The notes under the pieces were generated by a model. The model worked only from the letters and a program-made list of their open reading frames with translations, was not told the origin of the DNA and did no database searches. Of a stretch of DNA of 64,000 nt, positions 1 to 9,117 are shown in pieces. Each line of letters starts with the position of its first letter. The first letter of the stretch is position 1. The stretch comes from Halobacteriovoraceae bacterium. GTDB taxonomy: Bacteria > Bdellovibrionota > Bacteriovoracia > Bacteriovoracales > Bacteriovoracaceae. Location: the NCBI GenBank assembly GCA_002707495.1, contig PAMZ01000015.1, positions 29,723-93,722 on the forward strand, read 5' to 3'. The translations under genes were made by a program, and so were the position numbers.

Positions 1-45
1 TTTGTCTTCAAAAATAGTTTTGTTGAAATTTTTCTTTCGTGCCAT
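1..45 (-). CDS. Start of a gene after infB, probable ribosome-binding factor A (partial)
   Basis: Only the first 15 codons lie in the window (MARKKNFNKT...), with the ATG directly following the infB TAG stop, so the two are translationally coupled. In most bacteria the gene after infB in the rimP-nusA-infB operon is rbfA, a 30S maturation factor, and the basic N-terminus would fit. The identification rests on position alone. Confidence 0.45.
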   Translation of the reverse strand, partial: MARKKNFNKTIFEDK

Positions 46-2661
46 CTATAATGTAGCTTCAGGTGCATCCAACTTTCTTTGTTTCTCTTCTAGAAGATAA
101 GCTTCAATCAGATCTGCACTTTTTATATCGTTATAACCTTCTAAGGCCATACCACATTCATAACCACTAGAGACTTCTTTAACTTCATCTTTAAATCTCT
201 TTAAAGTTGAAAGTTTACCATCGTACATGATCTTCCCATCACGCAGAAGTCTGATATTGCATCCTCTCTCAATCTTCCCGTCGATAACACCACATCCAGC
301 GATAGTTCCAACCTTTGGAATATTGAATGTCTCTTTAACTTCCGCACGTCCGATATATTTCTCAACGGCTTCAGGAGATAACATCCCTTCAAGGGCCTTA
401 GTCACATCGTCAATTAACTCATAGATAATACTATAAGTTCTAATTTCAATTCCTTTCTCTTCAGAAAGTTTACGAGCAGAAGTTACCGGACGCATATTAA
501 AGCCAATAATATATCCATTAGCGTTGGCTGCCATCACAACATCATTATCAGTTATGGCACCTACTCCACCAGATATAACATCTACTCCGACTTCATTATT
601 TCCAAGCGGCTCAATGGCCTCTTTTATGGCTTCATAAGACCCCTGAACATCCGCCCTGATAACAAGATTAAGAATTTTCTTTTCTCCAGACTGAACATCA
701 GCATTGGCAAAGAAATCTTCAAGACTTGCAACTTTTGGAGCTTCAACATTTTGAAGTGCTTTTCTTTCTGAAGCACGATTTTCAACTATCTTTTTAGCCT
801 CACGCTCATTTTTTACCACATTAAGGATATCACCTGGGTTTGGTGGATCATTAAGTCCAAGTATCTGAACAGGAATCGATGGACCCGCGGACTTTACGTC
901 TTTACCTGTAGTAGACATAAGTGATCTGGCTCTACCATATTTCTCACCACAAACGACGGCATCACCTTTTGAAAGTGTTCCCTTTTGAACCAAAACCGTA
1001 GCGACAGGTCCACGACCAACCTCAATTTTAGATTCGATGATCACACCTTCAGCTTTTCCTTTTGGAGATTCATGTAGATCCATAATCTCAGCTTGAAGCT
1101 TTACTGTTTCAAGTAGATCATCGATCCCATCGCCATTAAGTGCTGATACTTCAGCAAATAATGTCGTTCCTCCCCATTCTTCAGGGATAAGCTCAAACTC
1201 GGTAAGTTCCTGCTTTATTCTCTCTGGATTTGCGCCTTCTTTATCCATCTTGTTAATAGCAACTATAATGGGACATTCAGCATTTTTAGCATATTTAATA
1301 GACTCTTTGGTCTGAGGCATAACTCCATCATCCGCAGCGACAACTAAGATCACAATATCAGTGACATTAGCTCCACGTTGGCGCATAGATCCAAAAGCCG
1401 CGTGCCCAGGAGTATCAAGAAAAGTTAGAGTCGCATCATCGACTTGTACAGAATAAGCACCAATGTGCTGAGTAATTCCCCCAGCTTCTCCGTCAGTCAC
1501 TTTCGTATTTCGAATATGGTCTAGAAGCGTTGTTTTACCGTGATCAACATGCCCCATGACGGTGATTATTGGGTTTCTAAGAGGAAGACTTGCTTTATCT
1601 TTTTTAGCTTTTTCATCTCTTAAGAACTCTTCTTCATTGAATGCCTTATTTTCAACTCTATAATCATAAAGTGCGGCAATCTCGGTTGCTAACTGAACAC
1701 CGATATAATCATCTTTTTTAACCAACAATCCTAAATCAAGACATTCATTTTGAAATTTTTCAAACTTCTGGCTTAATTTTTGAGCTAGATCGGCAGCTGT
1801 GACAACATCATATATATTTACCACTCTTTTAGAGTCTTTTACCTCTGTAATTTCAGTCTGCTTCGTGGCTCCGGTGTAAACTTTCTTTCTTCGAATAGGA
1901 GTATAAATAGACCTTCCCACTAAAGTTGAAGCTAGTTTCATTTCCTCTTCAGCTCTAACTTGAGTGATATCTTTAGTCTTAGCTGCACCTTTTTTAGAAA
2001 CAATTGCTGCAAGGTCTCCCATCCGTTTTTTATTGGCACCGGCTCTGTCGTCAGAGCTTTGACTTGGATCAGGAACTGAGGCTCTAGCATCATCGGCCGG
2101 CCCTTTCTTAGCTTCTTTTTTCTCTTTAGGTGGTTGGTCAGGAACTGAAATAGGAGTAAAAGAATGCATTTTCTCTCGATACACATCACTAGAATCTTTA
2201 TCTGATTCTGAAGTCTTCTCTTCTTTTTTTCCTTCCGCACGACGTTTGACGACAACTTTCTTTTTAGGAGCTTCCTCAACGATCTCTAAACCTCTAACCG
2301 CTGGCTCTTCGTCAAGAGTGACTTCTTCCACTTGAGGAGCTGCCGCGATTTCTTCAACCGGTTTGGCCTCTTCAACTTCCTCAGTTTTTTCGTCTTCAGC
2401 CTTCTTCTTGACGACTTTTTTCTTCACAACTTTTTTCTTCACAACTTTTTTCTTAGTTGCCTTTTTAGCTGTCTTCTTCTTGGTGACTTTCTTTTTAGTA
2501 GGCTTTTCTTCGTCTGGAGCAAAAGCCTGTTTTGCTTGAGCTACTTCTTCATCGCTGAGCTTTACCATATGGTTACGAACATTTAGTCCCATACCTTTGA
2601 GCTTCTCAACCAGATCAATGGCTCCAATATCGAGTTCTTTTGCTAATTCAAAAACTTTCAT
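46..2661 (-). CDS. infB: Translation initiation factor IF-2
   Basis: GTPase that brings formyl-Met-tRNA to the 30S subunit and promotes subunit joining. Residues 1-50 form the IF2 N-terminal helical domain. Residues about 50-310 are a low-complexity charged linker very rich in Lys and Glu, including a KKKVV tandem repeat. The G domain follows with G1 motif GHVDHGKT at 370-377, DTPGH, NKMD and SALNGDG, then the beta-barrel, IF2 domain 3 and C-terminal fMet-tRNA binding domain. At 871 residues it is of normal length for IF-2 with a long linker. It follows nusA by about 40 bases and ends one base before the next ATG, as in the standard rimP-nusA-infB operon. Confidence 0.98.
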   Translation of the reverse strand: MKVFELAKELDIGAIDLVEKLKGMGLNVRNHMVKLSDEEVAQAKQAFAPDEEKPTKKKVTKKKTAKKATKKKVVKKKVVKKKVVKKKAEDEKTEEVEEAKPVEEIAAAPQVEEVTLDEEPAVRGLEIVEEAPKKKVVVKRRAEGKKEEKTSESDKDSSDVYREKMHSFTPISVPDQPPKEKKEAKKGPADDARASVPDPSQSSDDRAGANKKRMGDLAAIVSKKGAAKTKDITQVRAEEEMKLASTLVGRSIYTPIRRKKVYTGATKQTEITEVKDSKRVVNIYDVVTAADLAQKLSQKFEKFQNECLDLGLLVKKDDYIGVQLATEIAALYDYRVENKAFNEEEFLRDEKAKKDKASLPLRNPIITVMGHVDHGKTTLLDHIRNTKVTDGEAGGITQHIGAYSVQVDDATLTFLDTPGHAAFGSMRQRGANVTDIVILVVAADDGVMPQTKESIKYAKNAECPIIVAINKMDKEGANPERIKQELTEFELIPEEWGGTTLFAEVSALNGDGIDDLLETVKLQAEIMDLHESPKGKAEGVIIESKIEVGRGPVATVLVQKGTLSKGDAVVCGEKYGRARSLMSTTGKDVKSAGPSIPVQILGLNDPPNPGDILNVVKNEREAKKIVENRASERKALQNVEAPKVASLEDFFANADVQSGEKKILNLVIRADVQGSYEAIKEAIEPLGNNEVGVDVISGGVGAITDNDVVMAANANGYIIGFNMRPVTSARKLSEEKGIEIRTYSIIYELIDDVTKALEGMLSPEAVEKYIGRAEVKETFNIPKVGTIAGCGVIDGKIERGCNIRLLRDGKIMYDGKLSTLKRFKDEVKEVSSGYECGMALEGYNDIKSADLIEAYLLEEKQRKLDAPEATL
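2414..2458 (-). repeat. 15-bp tandem repeat in infB encoding KKKVV units
   Basis: Two identical 15-base copies (2414-2428 and 2429-2443) and a third diverged at its 3' end (2444-2458) encode consecutive Lys-Lys-Lys-Val-Val units in the IF-2 linker. The period is a multiple of three, so gain or loss of a unit would change linker length without a frameshift. Confidence 0.85.
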
Positions 2662-2702
2662 AGGTTCACTTTACTCCAGGTTTTTCCTATTTTTAATAAT
2701 CT

Positions 2703-4121
2703 TTACTTCAATTTGAAGGCTGCCAATTCCTCACGCAGTCTTCTCTCAGCATCTGAAAATTTCTCACCGTCATCCTCAGATTTACCTGACTGGCTATCAT
2801 CTGCAATCATACCTTGACGTGCAGATGGAACCGCAGAGGCAGAAATAATCTCATCTTCTTCCTCTGGTTCATTTTGAATATCAGGATTTTCAATAGCAGC
2901 CGCAGCCGCAGCGATCATTGTTTGAGCCGCCTCATTTTCAATTTCCATAATCTTCGCAATATCTCCAACTTCACTTGCGCTTAGATCGACAACAGACATA
3001 ATACCGGACTGAACGAGAACTTGAGCCGTCGCTTCGTTAACTTCGGGAAGCTGAGCAAGGTTTTCAACTGCAAGTTTAACTTTTTCTTGAAGCTTAGACT
3101 TGGAAATAATATTTACTTTCCATCCGCTCAGCATCGCTGCAAGTCTTACGTTTTGACCTCTTCGTCCAATAGCCAATGAGAGTTGATCTTCTTCGACTAT
3201 AACATCCAAGATATGTTCTTCAGAGTTCATATTAATTGATGTGATCTCACTAGGAGCAAGTGCATTTCTAACAAACACTTCCACATCATCGTGCCACTTA
3301 ACAATGTCGATTTTCTCTCCTTGAAGTTCGTTTACAATATTTTGAACTCTAGAGCCCTTCATCCCAACACAAGCTCCAACAGGATCAATATCTCTATCAA
3401 CAGTAAAGACAGCAATTTTAGCTCTATGACCTGGCTCTCTTGCAGCAGCTTTTATCTCGATAGTTCCATCTTGAATCTCAGGAACTTCGGTTTCAAAAAG
3501 CTTAACCAAAAACATAGGGGATGTTCTCGTCAAACGGATTTCAGGACCTCTATTTGTCATAACAACTTCAGACAAATAAGCTTGAACTCTATCGCCCGGC
3601 TTAAAAGTCTCCCCATAAATGATTTCTCTTCGAGTAAGAATCGCATCCGCTTTTCCTAGATCGATGATAACATTTCCTCTCTCATAACGACGAACAAGTC
3701 CTGTTACCAACTCACCTTCTCTATGTTTGAAGTCAGCGAAAAGAATTTCTCTTTCTGCATCTCTTACTTTTTGAAAAATAATTTGCTTGGCTGTTTGAAT
3801 ATCAACTCTTGAGAACCTTGGGTCCTCAATTTTTATCCCTAATTGATCTCCAACGACAGCTTCTTCGTCTAGTTCTTGAGCTTGGTTAAAGTCAATTTCA
3901 ACAATTGGATCCTTAACTCCATCAACGACATTTTTATATTGAAATATTTCAATCTCACCATCATCTTCATTGTATTTTGCTTCATACTCCCCCTGGATAC
4001 CAAACTTTTTTCGTGCAGTGACTAAGAAGGCTTGCTCGATAGCACCAATAACAACTTCTCTTTTGATCCCACGATCTTTTCCAAGCTGCTCGATTACTTT
4101 TCCAATTTCAGAAAAATTCAC
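2703..4121 (-). CDS. nusA: Transcription termination/antitermination factor NusA
   Basis: RNA polymerase-binding factor acting in pausing, termination and antitermination. The 472-residue product has the NusA N-terminal RNAP-binding domain (1-125), an S1 domain (about 130-200, with GELVTGLV and DLGKADAIL), KH1 and KH2 domains (about 225-350, with GACVGMKGSRV and AIGRRGQNVRLA), and a helix-hairpin-like segment around 355-400. It ends in an acidic tail (EPEEEDE) with no full AR1/AR2 repeats. It is separated from rimP by 3 bases and precedes infB, the canonical order, so one transcript is likely. Confidence 0.97.
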   Translation of the reverse strand: MNFSEIGKVIEQLGKDRGIKREVVIGAIEQAFLVTARKKFGIQGEYEAKYNEDDGEIEIFQYKNVVDGVKDPIVEIDFNQAQELDEEAVVGDQLGIKIEDPRFSRVDIQTAKQIIFQKVRDAEREILFADFKHREGELVTGLVRRYERGNVIIDLGKADAILTRREIIYGETFKPGDRVQAYLSEVVMTNRGPEIRLTRTSPMFLVKLFETEVPEIQDGTIEIKAAAREPGHRAKIAVFTVDRDIDPVGACVGMKGSRVQNIVNELQGEKIDIVKWHDDVEVFVRNALAPSEITSINMNSEEHILDVIVEEDQLSLAIGRRGQNVRLAAMLSGWKVNIISKSKLQEKVKLAVENLAQLPEVNEATAQVLVQSGIMSVVDLSASEVGDIAKIMEIENEAAQTMIAAAAAAIENPDIQNEPEEEDEIISASAVPSARQGMIADDSQSGKSEDDGEKFSDAERRLREELAAFKLK

Positions 4122-4124
4122 ACT

Positions 4125-4658
4125 CTACTCCTTATATGGATCCACATCCGGATCTAAATTTGCTTTTTTTATCACTTCAAAAGGAATCTCTAGATCCTCT
4201 GAATCAACTTCTAGCTTTACAGCGGAAGGTAAAATACCACTAACTTTAGCTCTAAGAGAAAGTGAAGTTAATGCTCCCATCTCTTTAAGTCTTTCTCGTA
4301 ACTCACCTTCAAGTTTATGAGGGTCTAGCTTTACCAGCACTAGCTCCCCTTGGGCCCATTCAAAATGTTGAATTGACTTTAGCTCGCGATACATACCTGG
4401 AGAAGAAACCTCTAAGACAAAATCTTCCGGTATCCATGCCTCAGTCTCACAATAAGGAGTAAAGCCTCGGTCAACTTTCACACAGTCTTCTATAACTGCA
4501 GTCTTCGTTTTATCATCCATGATGAAAACTCTTAGAGTTGAAGAACCACTGACATATTCCATGTCATAGAGTTTATAACCGCATTCCAATTCGACAATCT
4601 TCTTTGTAAGATCGAAAAATTGTTGTTCGGTACCTGTTCTTTTTCTTGAAACCTCCAA
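4125..4658 (-). CDS. rimP: Ribosome maturation factor RimP
   Basis: RimP assists late 30S assembly. The 177-residue product shows the family pattern: an N-terminal alpha/beta domain (LxxKIVELECGYKLYDMEY), the EDCVKVDRG segment and the VSSPGMYRELK motif (family SPGxxRPL), then a C-terminal SH3-like domain. There is no ATG near the expected N-terminus; the best start is a TTG (TTG GAG GTT) with a weak GGGG upstream. The GGAGG inside the first codons has no standard start codon behind it, so the exact start is uncertain. It opens the rimP-nusA-infB operon. Confidence 0.93.
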   Translation of the reverse strand: MEVSRKRTGTEQQFFDLTKKIVELECGYKLYDMEYVSGSSTLRVFIMDDKTKTAVIEDCVKVDRGFTPYCETEAWIPEDFVLEVSSPGMYRELKSIQHFEWAQGELVLVKLDPHKLEGELRERLKEMGALTSLSLRAKVSGILPSAVKLEVDSEDLEIPFEVIKKANLDPDVDPYKE

Positions 4659-4670
4659 GAATTGACCCCA

Positions 4671-4702
4671 ATAAAAAAAAAGGGCCGGAAAATTCCCACC
4701 CT
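4671..4702 (-). terminator. Rho-independent terminator between the acetyltransferase and rimP
   Basis: Read on the minus strand there is an imperfect hairpin (AGGG..GGAA loop TTCC..CCCT) followed by nine T. It lies 60-90 bases downstream of the acetyltransferase stop and just upstream of rimP, so it probably separates the two transcripts or attenuates read-through into rimP. Confidence 0.7.
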
Positions 4703-4761
4703 AAAGATAACAACTTAATAACAGGTGTCTTATATAACAATCTGTTTGTCATTTGACAAGT

Positions 4762-5199
4762 TTAATCGCATTTAAGAAGCATTGCGAAAGCATCGCTCCC
4801 ATCTGAATAAAATGAATCTTTCTTTAGAAGTTTCTCAAAACCTAAGCTCTCATACAGAGCAATCGCAGCAATATTATTAACAGCAACTTCAAGATAAATT
4901 TGCTTTAATTCGAATTTTTTAATTGAGTATTTAATCATATCAGAAGCCAGACCCTTTTTGCGCGAGTCCTGGACTACATAAATTTTCAATAAATGATAGG
5001 ATTCTACTCCTTGAGATGTGTTAAATAGACTAAATCCGCACAGTTTATCCTGATCATATGCTGCAATCAAGGCATGGTAGTCGTAGACCAAACTATTCCA
5101 ATGGGATTCTCTCCAAGGAAAGGGGAAAAATTTTTGATCCCATTCAGCCAGAATAGGTCTTAAATTTGACCACTCACTCGAATCAATCAGGCCTACCAA
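4762..5199 (-). CDS. GNAT-family N-acetyltransferase
   Basis: The 145-residue product is a GNAT acyl-CoA acetyltransferase. Visible features are the acetyl-CoA binding motif A region (VVQDSRKKGLASDMI, fitting R/Q-x-x-G-x-G/A with a variant second position), the beta-strand IYLEVAVNN and the helix AIALYESLGFEKL, typical of the RimI-like branch. RimI acetylates ribosomal protein S18, but nothing here proves that substrate. Start is TTG with GGAGG five bases upstream; the start overlaps the stop of the preceding secreted-protein gene, implying translational coupling. Confidence 0.85.
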   Translation of the reverse strand: MVGLIDSSEWSNLRPILAEWDQKFFPFPWRESHWNSLVYDYHALIAAYDQDKLCGFSLFNTSQGVESYHLLKIYVVQDSRKKGLASDMIKYSIKKFELKQIYLEVAVNNIAAIALYESLGFEKLLKKDSFYSDGSDAFAMLLKCD

Positions 5200-5837
5200 T
5201 AGGCCTCCTCATCAATCTGCTGGTCAATGGAAGTAATGAGGTTTCTCGCTCCGATAACTGCTTTTTCAACATCACTCACACTACTCTTTCCCTGCGACTC
5301 AGAGGGTAAAAACCTTGATCTTACAAAAACTTCAAGTCTTACTATGGGTTCAAAAGACTTAATAAATTCTTTTTCATCAAAAAGAGACAAATCACATTTT
5401 TTTTGAGTCGCTGATAGTCGAAAATACTTCGGAAGGGAAGGTTGAATGCTCACATCGTGAGACTTTGAATAGGCAAGCAATTTGAAAAAGGGAATTAATT
5501 TCTCAAAATACTTCACATCTTTTTGGTTAAATTCAGTCCCCACTTTTAATTCATTTAATCTTCCTCCAGAGAAATCTTGAGAGAAAATCTTATGAACCAA
5601 TGACTCTGGGTACATACATTTTAAATCTTCTATGTTTTTTTTGGTTCGCTTTAAATCTTTAAGAGAGAGGACCTCATTAGCAATTTTAAATACAAATTTA
5701 TCTTGAAGAATAATTTCATCGCTATCGGCACTGGCAATAGGTAGTACTAATGCCGACGCCAATATAATTTTGAAGTAAAACTTAAACAGGTGCGTTGATA
5801 TCCACGTTACCGATGAAACGTTTTTGAACAGCATCAT
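5193..5837 (-). CDS. Secreted protein of unknown family
   Basis: A 214-residue product with a hydrophobic segment (FKIILASALVLPIASA) ending in an AxA-type signal-peptidase site around residue 37. The mature part, beginning DSDEIILQDKFVFKIANEVLSLKDL, resembles in a general way the N-terminal segment of SurA/parvulin-type chaperones, but no parvulin domain follows. No family recognised. The first 56 bases overlap the 3' end of the TPR regulator gene; a start further inside (a TTG near the hydrophobic core) is possible and would shorten the n-region. Confidence 0.6.
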   Translation of the reverse strand: MMLFKNVSSVTWISTHLFKFYFKIILASALVLPIASADSDEIILQDKFVFKIANEVLSLKDLKRTKKNIEDLKCMYPESLVHKIFSQDFSGGRLNELKVGTEFNQKDVKYFEKLIPFFKLLAYSKSHDVSIQPSLPKYFRLSATQKKCDLSLFDEKEFIKSFEPIVRLEVFVRSRFLPSESQGKSSVSDVEKAVIGARNLITSIDQQIDEEAYW

Positions 5838-7050
5838 CTTCCTTATGAAACCTTGCGTTTACTCTAGGGTTAAAGGTATATCCATCTTTTCCACGCAGAA
5901 TATACTTTCTATTATTTCCTTTGGGCTCAATAAGTTTTCTCAGACGAGATATAGACGTGTAAATCAATTTATCATGAATTAATGGGTTATATTCATCTTT
6001 CCATATTGATTTTGCCAAGTCTTCCTTATTATAAGAATTTCCAGGGTTTCTAGCCAAAAGAAATAAGATTTCTAGTAGAACGAAACGATGTTTAAAATCA
6101 ATAGGTCCAATATTTTTCTCATGAATCATTCTGTTGTGTCGGTCTAGATAGAGATCAACACTTGAATCATTTACGTCTTCAACTTGATCTTTAATCAAGC
6201 CATTTAATCTTTGATATTGAGAATTTATAGAGTGCGAAGCTATTCCAAACAGCATGAGGGCTTGATTGTACTCTCCAGAGCGTTTTGCCACGATTCCTTT
6301 TCCAAGCAAGATATAACCAAATAAATTCCAGCAATTCTTTTCTTGTAACAGGTTCATAGCTAAGTCGTAATTTTCATTAGCTAACTTAAACTCACCAAGT
6401 TCGCGATAAATATTTCCGTAAAGCTGGTGCATCGATCCTTTAAGATAACCTTTTTTAAGAATCGCTAGTAGTTCTTTTAATTGATTGAGGTATTGAAGTG
6501 CTTCGGTGTATTTGGCGAGGTTGAACGAAGCATTTGCCATGGCATAAAGACCTTTAGCAATAAGCTCTGGCTCATTTTCTGTTTGTGCTTTCTTATAGGA
6601 GAGAGAAAAGTTCTCAAGTGCTTTTTCAAACTCTCCTTTGTATGTCGCCACCATACCCACGTTATAAAAATAATGACTACTTAAAGAGCCCATAGTTTGC
6701 TGAAACTTATCAACCAAGTTTTCGGCTTTAATAATGAGTTCTTTGGCTGCTTCTTCTTGTTCTTTCTCAGAATAAATTCTAATCAGGAATCCATAGCATT
6801 TGAACATAGCAAATGCATCTCGAGGGTAAATCGTCTTTTCTAAAGCCTTGATAAAAAATTCTTCAGCAGAACTTAAATCAGCTTTGTCATAATAGATCTT
6901 AGCAAGTCGGTAATAGCCTTCACCTATGACTTTATCTTCGTCTGCATCAGAACCGAGCTGCATTCCGTTCTTAAAAGACTCCGCTTTAGCCATGTAAAAC
7001 TCATGAGGCTTTTGAGTGTTTGTTTGATTTTCAAGATTAGTTGTATCCAT
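5782..7050 (-). CDS. TPR-repeat protein with C-terminal OmpR-type DNA-binding domain
   Basis: The 422-residue product has about five to six tetratricopeptide repeats across residues 20-275 (A-to-G-Y-A-F-type helical pairs such as AKIYYDKADLSSAEEFFIKAL) and, at about 320-405, a winged helix like the OmpR/PhoB effector domain (FVLLEILFLLARNPGNSYNKEDLAKSIW ... ISRLRKLIEP ... ILRGKDGYTF). There is no receiver domain and no membrane segment. By analogy with SARP/BTAD-type regulators with reversed domain order it is probably a cytoplasmic transcription factor that senses a protein partner through the TPRs. GGGGA precedes the ATG. It leads a three-gene minus-strand unit and diverges from thrS. Confidence 0.82.
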   Translation of the reverse strand: MDTTNLENQTNTQKPHEFYMAKAESFKNGMQLGSDADEDKVIGEGYYRLAKIYYDKADLSSAEEFFIKALEKTIYPRDAFAMFKCYGFLIRIYSEKEQEEAAKELIIKAENLVDKFQQTMGSLSSHYFYNVGMVATYKGEFEKALENFSLSYKKAQTENEPELIAKGLYAMANASFNLAKYTEALQYLNQLKELLAILKKGYLKGSMHQLYGNIYRELGEFKLANENYDLAMNLLQEKNCWNLFGYILLGKGIVAKRSGEYNQALMLFGIASHSINSQYQRLNGLIKDQVEDVNDSSVDLYLDRHNRMIHEKNIGPIDFKHRFVLLEILFLLARNPGNSYNKEDLAKSIWKDEYNPLIHDKLIYTSISRLRKLIEPKGNNRKYILRGKDGYTFNPRVNARFHKEDDAVQKRFIGNVDINAPV

Positions 7051-7359
7051 AGTTATCAGTTCCCCAATGACTCCCCTTTGCCGCTAAAACTTACATTAAA
7101 GCCAATCGTATGTAAAATGGATAAGGTTTTGAAATAACAGGGTTACTCAATTTTTATTATTTTCCATCTTACAATAAGCCCAAGACTTATATCTCTAGTC
7201 CTAACTCTTCTTAAGTCTAGCCAACTATCTATACCGTCAGAATCCATAATCAGTAATGCAAATGTAAATCTTACAAGTTGGGGGCTAATCTAAGTCGTTG
7301 TTAAATGGTAAAAATATTGCTAAATTGGGCACTTATTTCATGAGAATTTAGAGGAAAAC
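7051..7359. other. Divergent intergenic region between the TPR regulator and thrS
   Basis: No coding potential seen. It must hold the promoters of both divergent genes. A sigma-70-like pair for thrS is given separately. No T-box, riboswitch-like conserved core or long inverted repeat is apparent. Confidence 0.7.
7299..7327 (+). promoter_or_regulatory. Candidate sigma-70 promoter for thrS
   Basis: TTGTTA and TAAATT separated by 17 bases, ending 32 bases before the thrS ATG, which has AGAGGA as Shine-Dalgarno. Sequence match only. Confidence 0.5.
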
Positions 7360-9114
7360 ATGGCGGATTACGACTTAGAAACAATTAGACATTCTACTGC
7401 ACACGTTATGGCCCAGGCCATTCAAGAGTTGTATCCAACCGAAACCGTGAAACTTGGAATCGGACCAACAATAGAAAACGGCTTTTATTACGATATCGAT
7501 ATGCAATCCAGAATTCTGGATGAAGATCTCAAAAACATAGAAAAGAAAATGAAAGAGATCATCAAAAGAGGAGATGAGATTGTAAGATTCGAGGTCCCTC
7601 GAGATGAGGCACTTAAAATTTTTGCTGAGCGCGGACAAGAGTATAAATTAGAACTTATTCGTGATCTTCCTGACAGTGAGGTTATATCTTACTACACTCA
7701 AGGAAATCATTTTATCGATCTCTGTCGAGGACCGCATGTTGAAACGACAAAAGCCCTCCCCTATAATTTTAAACTTCTGCACACAGCTGGAGCCTATTGG
7801 AGGGGGGACGAGAAACGTCCCATGCTTCAAAGAATTTATGCTGCCTGTTTTGAAACCAAAGAAGAGCTTAAGGCACACCTTACTTTTTTAGAGGAAGCAA
7901 AGAAAAGAGATCATAGGAAACTTGGAAAAGAACTTAATCTTTTTCAATTTGATCCCGTGGCTCCTGGTTCTCCTTTTTTTGAGCCTAAAGGTGCCATCAT
8001 TTATAATGAGCTCGTCGATTTTATGCGAAGAATATATCGCGTCTATGGATACAATGAAGTCATTACTCCACAAGTTTTAGATGTTCAACTATGGAAGACA
8101 TCAGGGCATTACGATAATTATGCGGAAGATATGTTTTTTACCCAAGACGATCATCGAGAGATGGCGGTAAAACCAATGAACTGTCCCTGTCATATGCTCA
8201 TGTTTAAAAATCGTCAGTATTCTTATCGAGATCTTCCGCTTCGTTACGCAGACTTTGGAAGGCTTCATCGAAATGAGAGAAGTGGAACGCTTGCGGGTCT
8301 CACACGAGTCAGGACTTTTTGCCAAGATGATGCTCATATCTTTCTAGAATCGAAGGATATTCAAGCTGAGATTGCAAGCCTTTTAGATATGTTCAACAAA
8401 TGCTACGACCATTTTGGATTTAAAAATATCAAAATTGGACTTTCTACTAGACCCGAGAAAAAAGTGGGAACAGATGAAATGTGGGATCAAGCTGAAGCAG
8501 CCCTCAAAGCGGCACTTGATTCCTCCGAGCATGACTATGTTATCAATGAAGGAGATGGAGCTTTTTACGGTCCCAAAATCGACGTTCAAATGGCAGATGC
8601 ACTTGGACGATACTTTCAACTTGGAACGGTTCAATTAGATTTCACTCTTCCTGAACGCTTTGATCTAAAATTCAAAAATAAAGATGGTGTTGATGAAAGA
8701 CCAGTGGTCATACATCGTGCCCTGCTAGGATCTCTTGAACGCTTTATTGGAGTTTATATTGAACACGTGGCAGGAGTATTTCCTTTTTGGTTAGCACCTG
8801 AGCAAGTCGTTATCGTTCCAGTTAATACTGAAAATCATGCCGAAGCGGCACTGGCCTTAAATAAAGAACTACAAGTTCTAGGGGTGCGCTCTCGAGTTGA
8901 TCTTAGTAATGAAACACTTGGGAAGAAGACACGAACAATCCAAAAATCAAAATGCCCTTATATGATCGTAATGGGAGATGCTGAAATCGAAGCCAATAGC
9001 ATTGCACTTCGAGCTCATGGCTCAAGAGACACGACTAATATGAGCAAAGAAGATTTCTTCTCCCATATGAAAGAGTTATTAGCAGAAAAAATGCCCAAAA
9101 GCCTAAGAGAATAG
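7360..9114 (+). CDS. thrS: Threonine--tRNA ligase lacking the TGS domain
   Basis: Class II aminoacyl-tRNA synthetase charging tRNA-Thr. Residues 1-190 form the editing (tRNA-SAD) domain with RHSTAHVMAQA and CRGPHV; the catalytic core follows with MNCPCHMLMFK (zinc-binding Cys region), motif 2 RLHRNERSG and motif 3 GSLERFIG; the anticodon-binding domain starts near 480. At 584 residues it is about 60 shorter than the common 640-residue enzyme because the N-terminal TGS domain is missing. A good Shine-Dalgarno just before this ATG shows the short form is the real one. ddl follows after 3 bases. The usual infC neighbour is absent. Confidence 0.97.
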   Translation: MADYDLETIRHSTAHVMAQAIQELYPTETVKLGIGPTIENGFYYDIDMQSRILDEDLKNIEKKMKEIIKRGDEIVRFEVPRDEALKIFAERGQEYKLELIRDLPDSEVISYYTQGNHFIDLCRGPHVETTKALPYNFKLLHTAGAYWRGDEKRPMLQRIYAACFETKEELKAHLTFLEEAKKRDHRKLGKELNLFQFDPVAPGSPFFEPKGAIIYNELVDFMRRIYRVYGYNEVITPQVLDVQLWKTSGHYDNYAEDMFFTQDDHREMAVKPMNCPCHMLMFKNRQYSYRDLPLRYADFGRLHRNERSGTLAGLTRVRTFCQDDAHIFLESKDIQAEIASLLDMFNKCYDHFGFKNIKIGLSTRPEKKVGTDEMWDQAEAALKAALDSSEHDYVINEGDGAFYGPKIDVQMADALGRYFQLGTVQLDFTLPERFDLKFKNKDGVDERPVVIHRALLGSLERFIGVYIEHVAGVFPFWLAPEQVVIVPVNTENHAEAALALNKELQVLGVRSRVDLSNETLGKKTRTIQKSKCPYMIVMGDAEIEANSIALRAHGSRDTTNMSKEDFFSHMKELLAEKMPKSLRE

Positions 9115-9117
9115 AAT

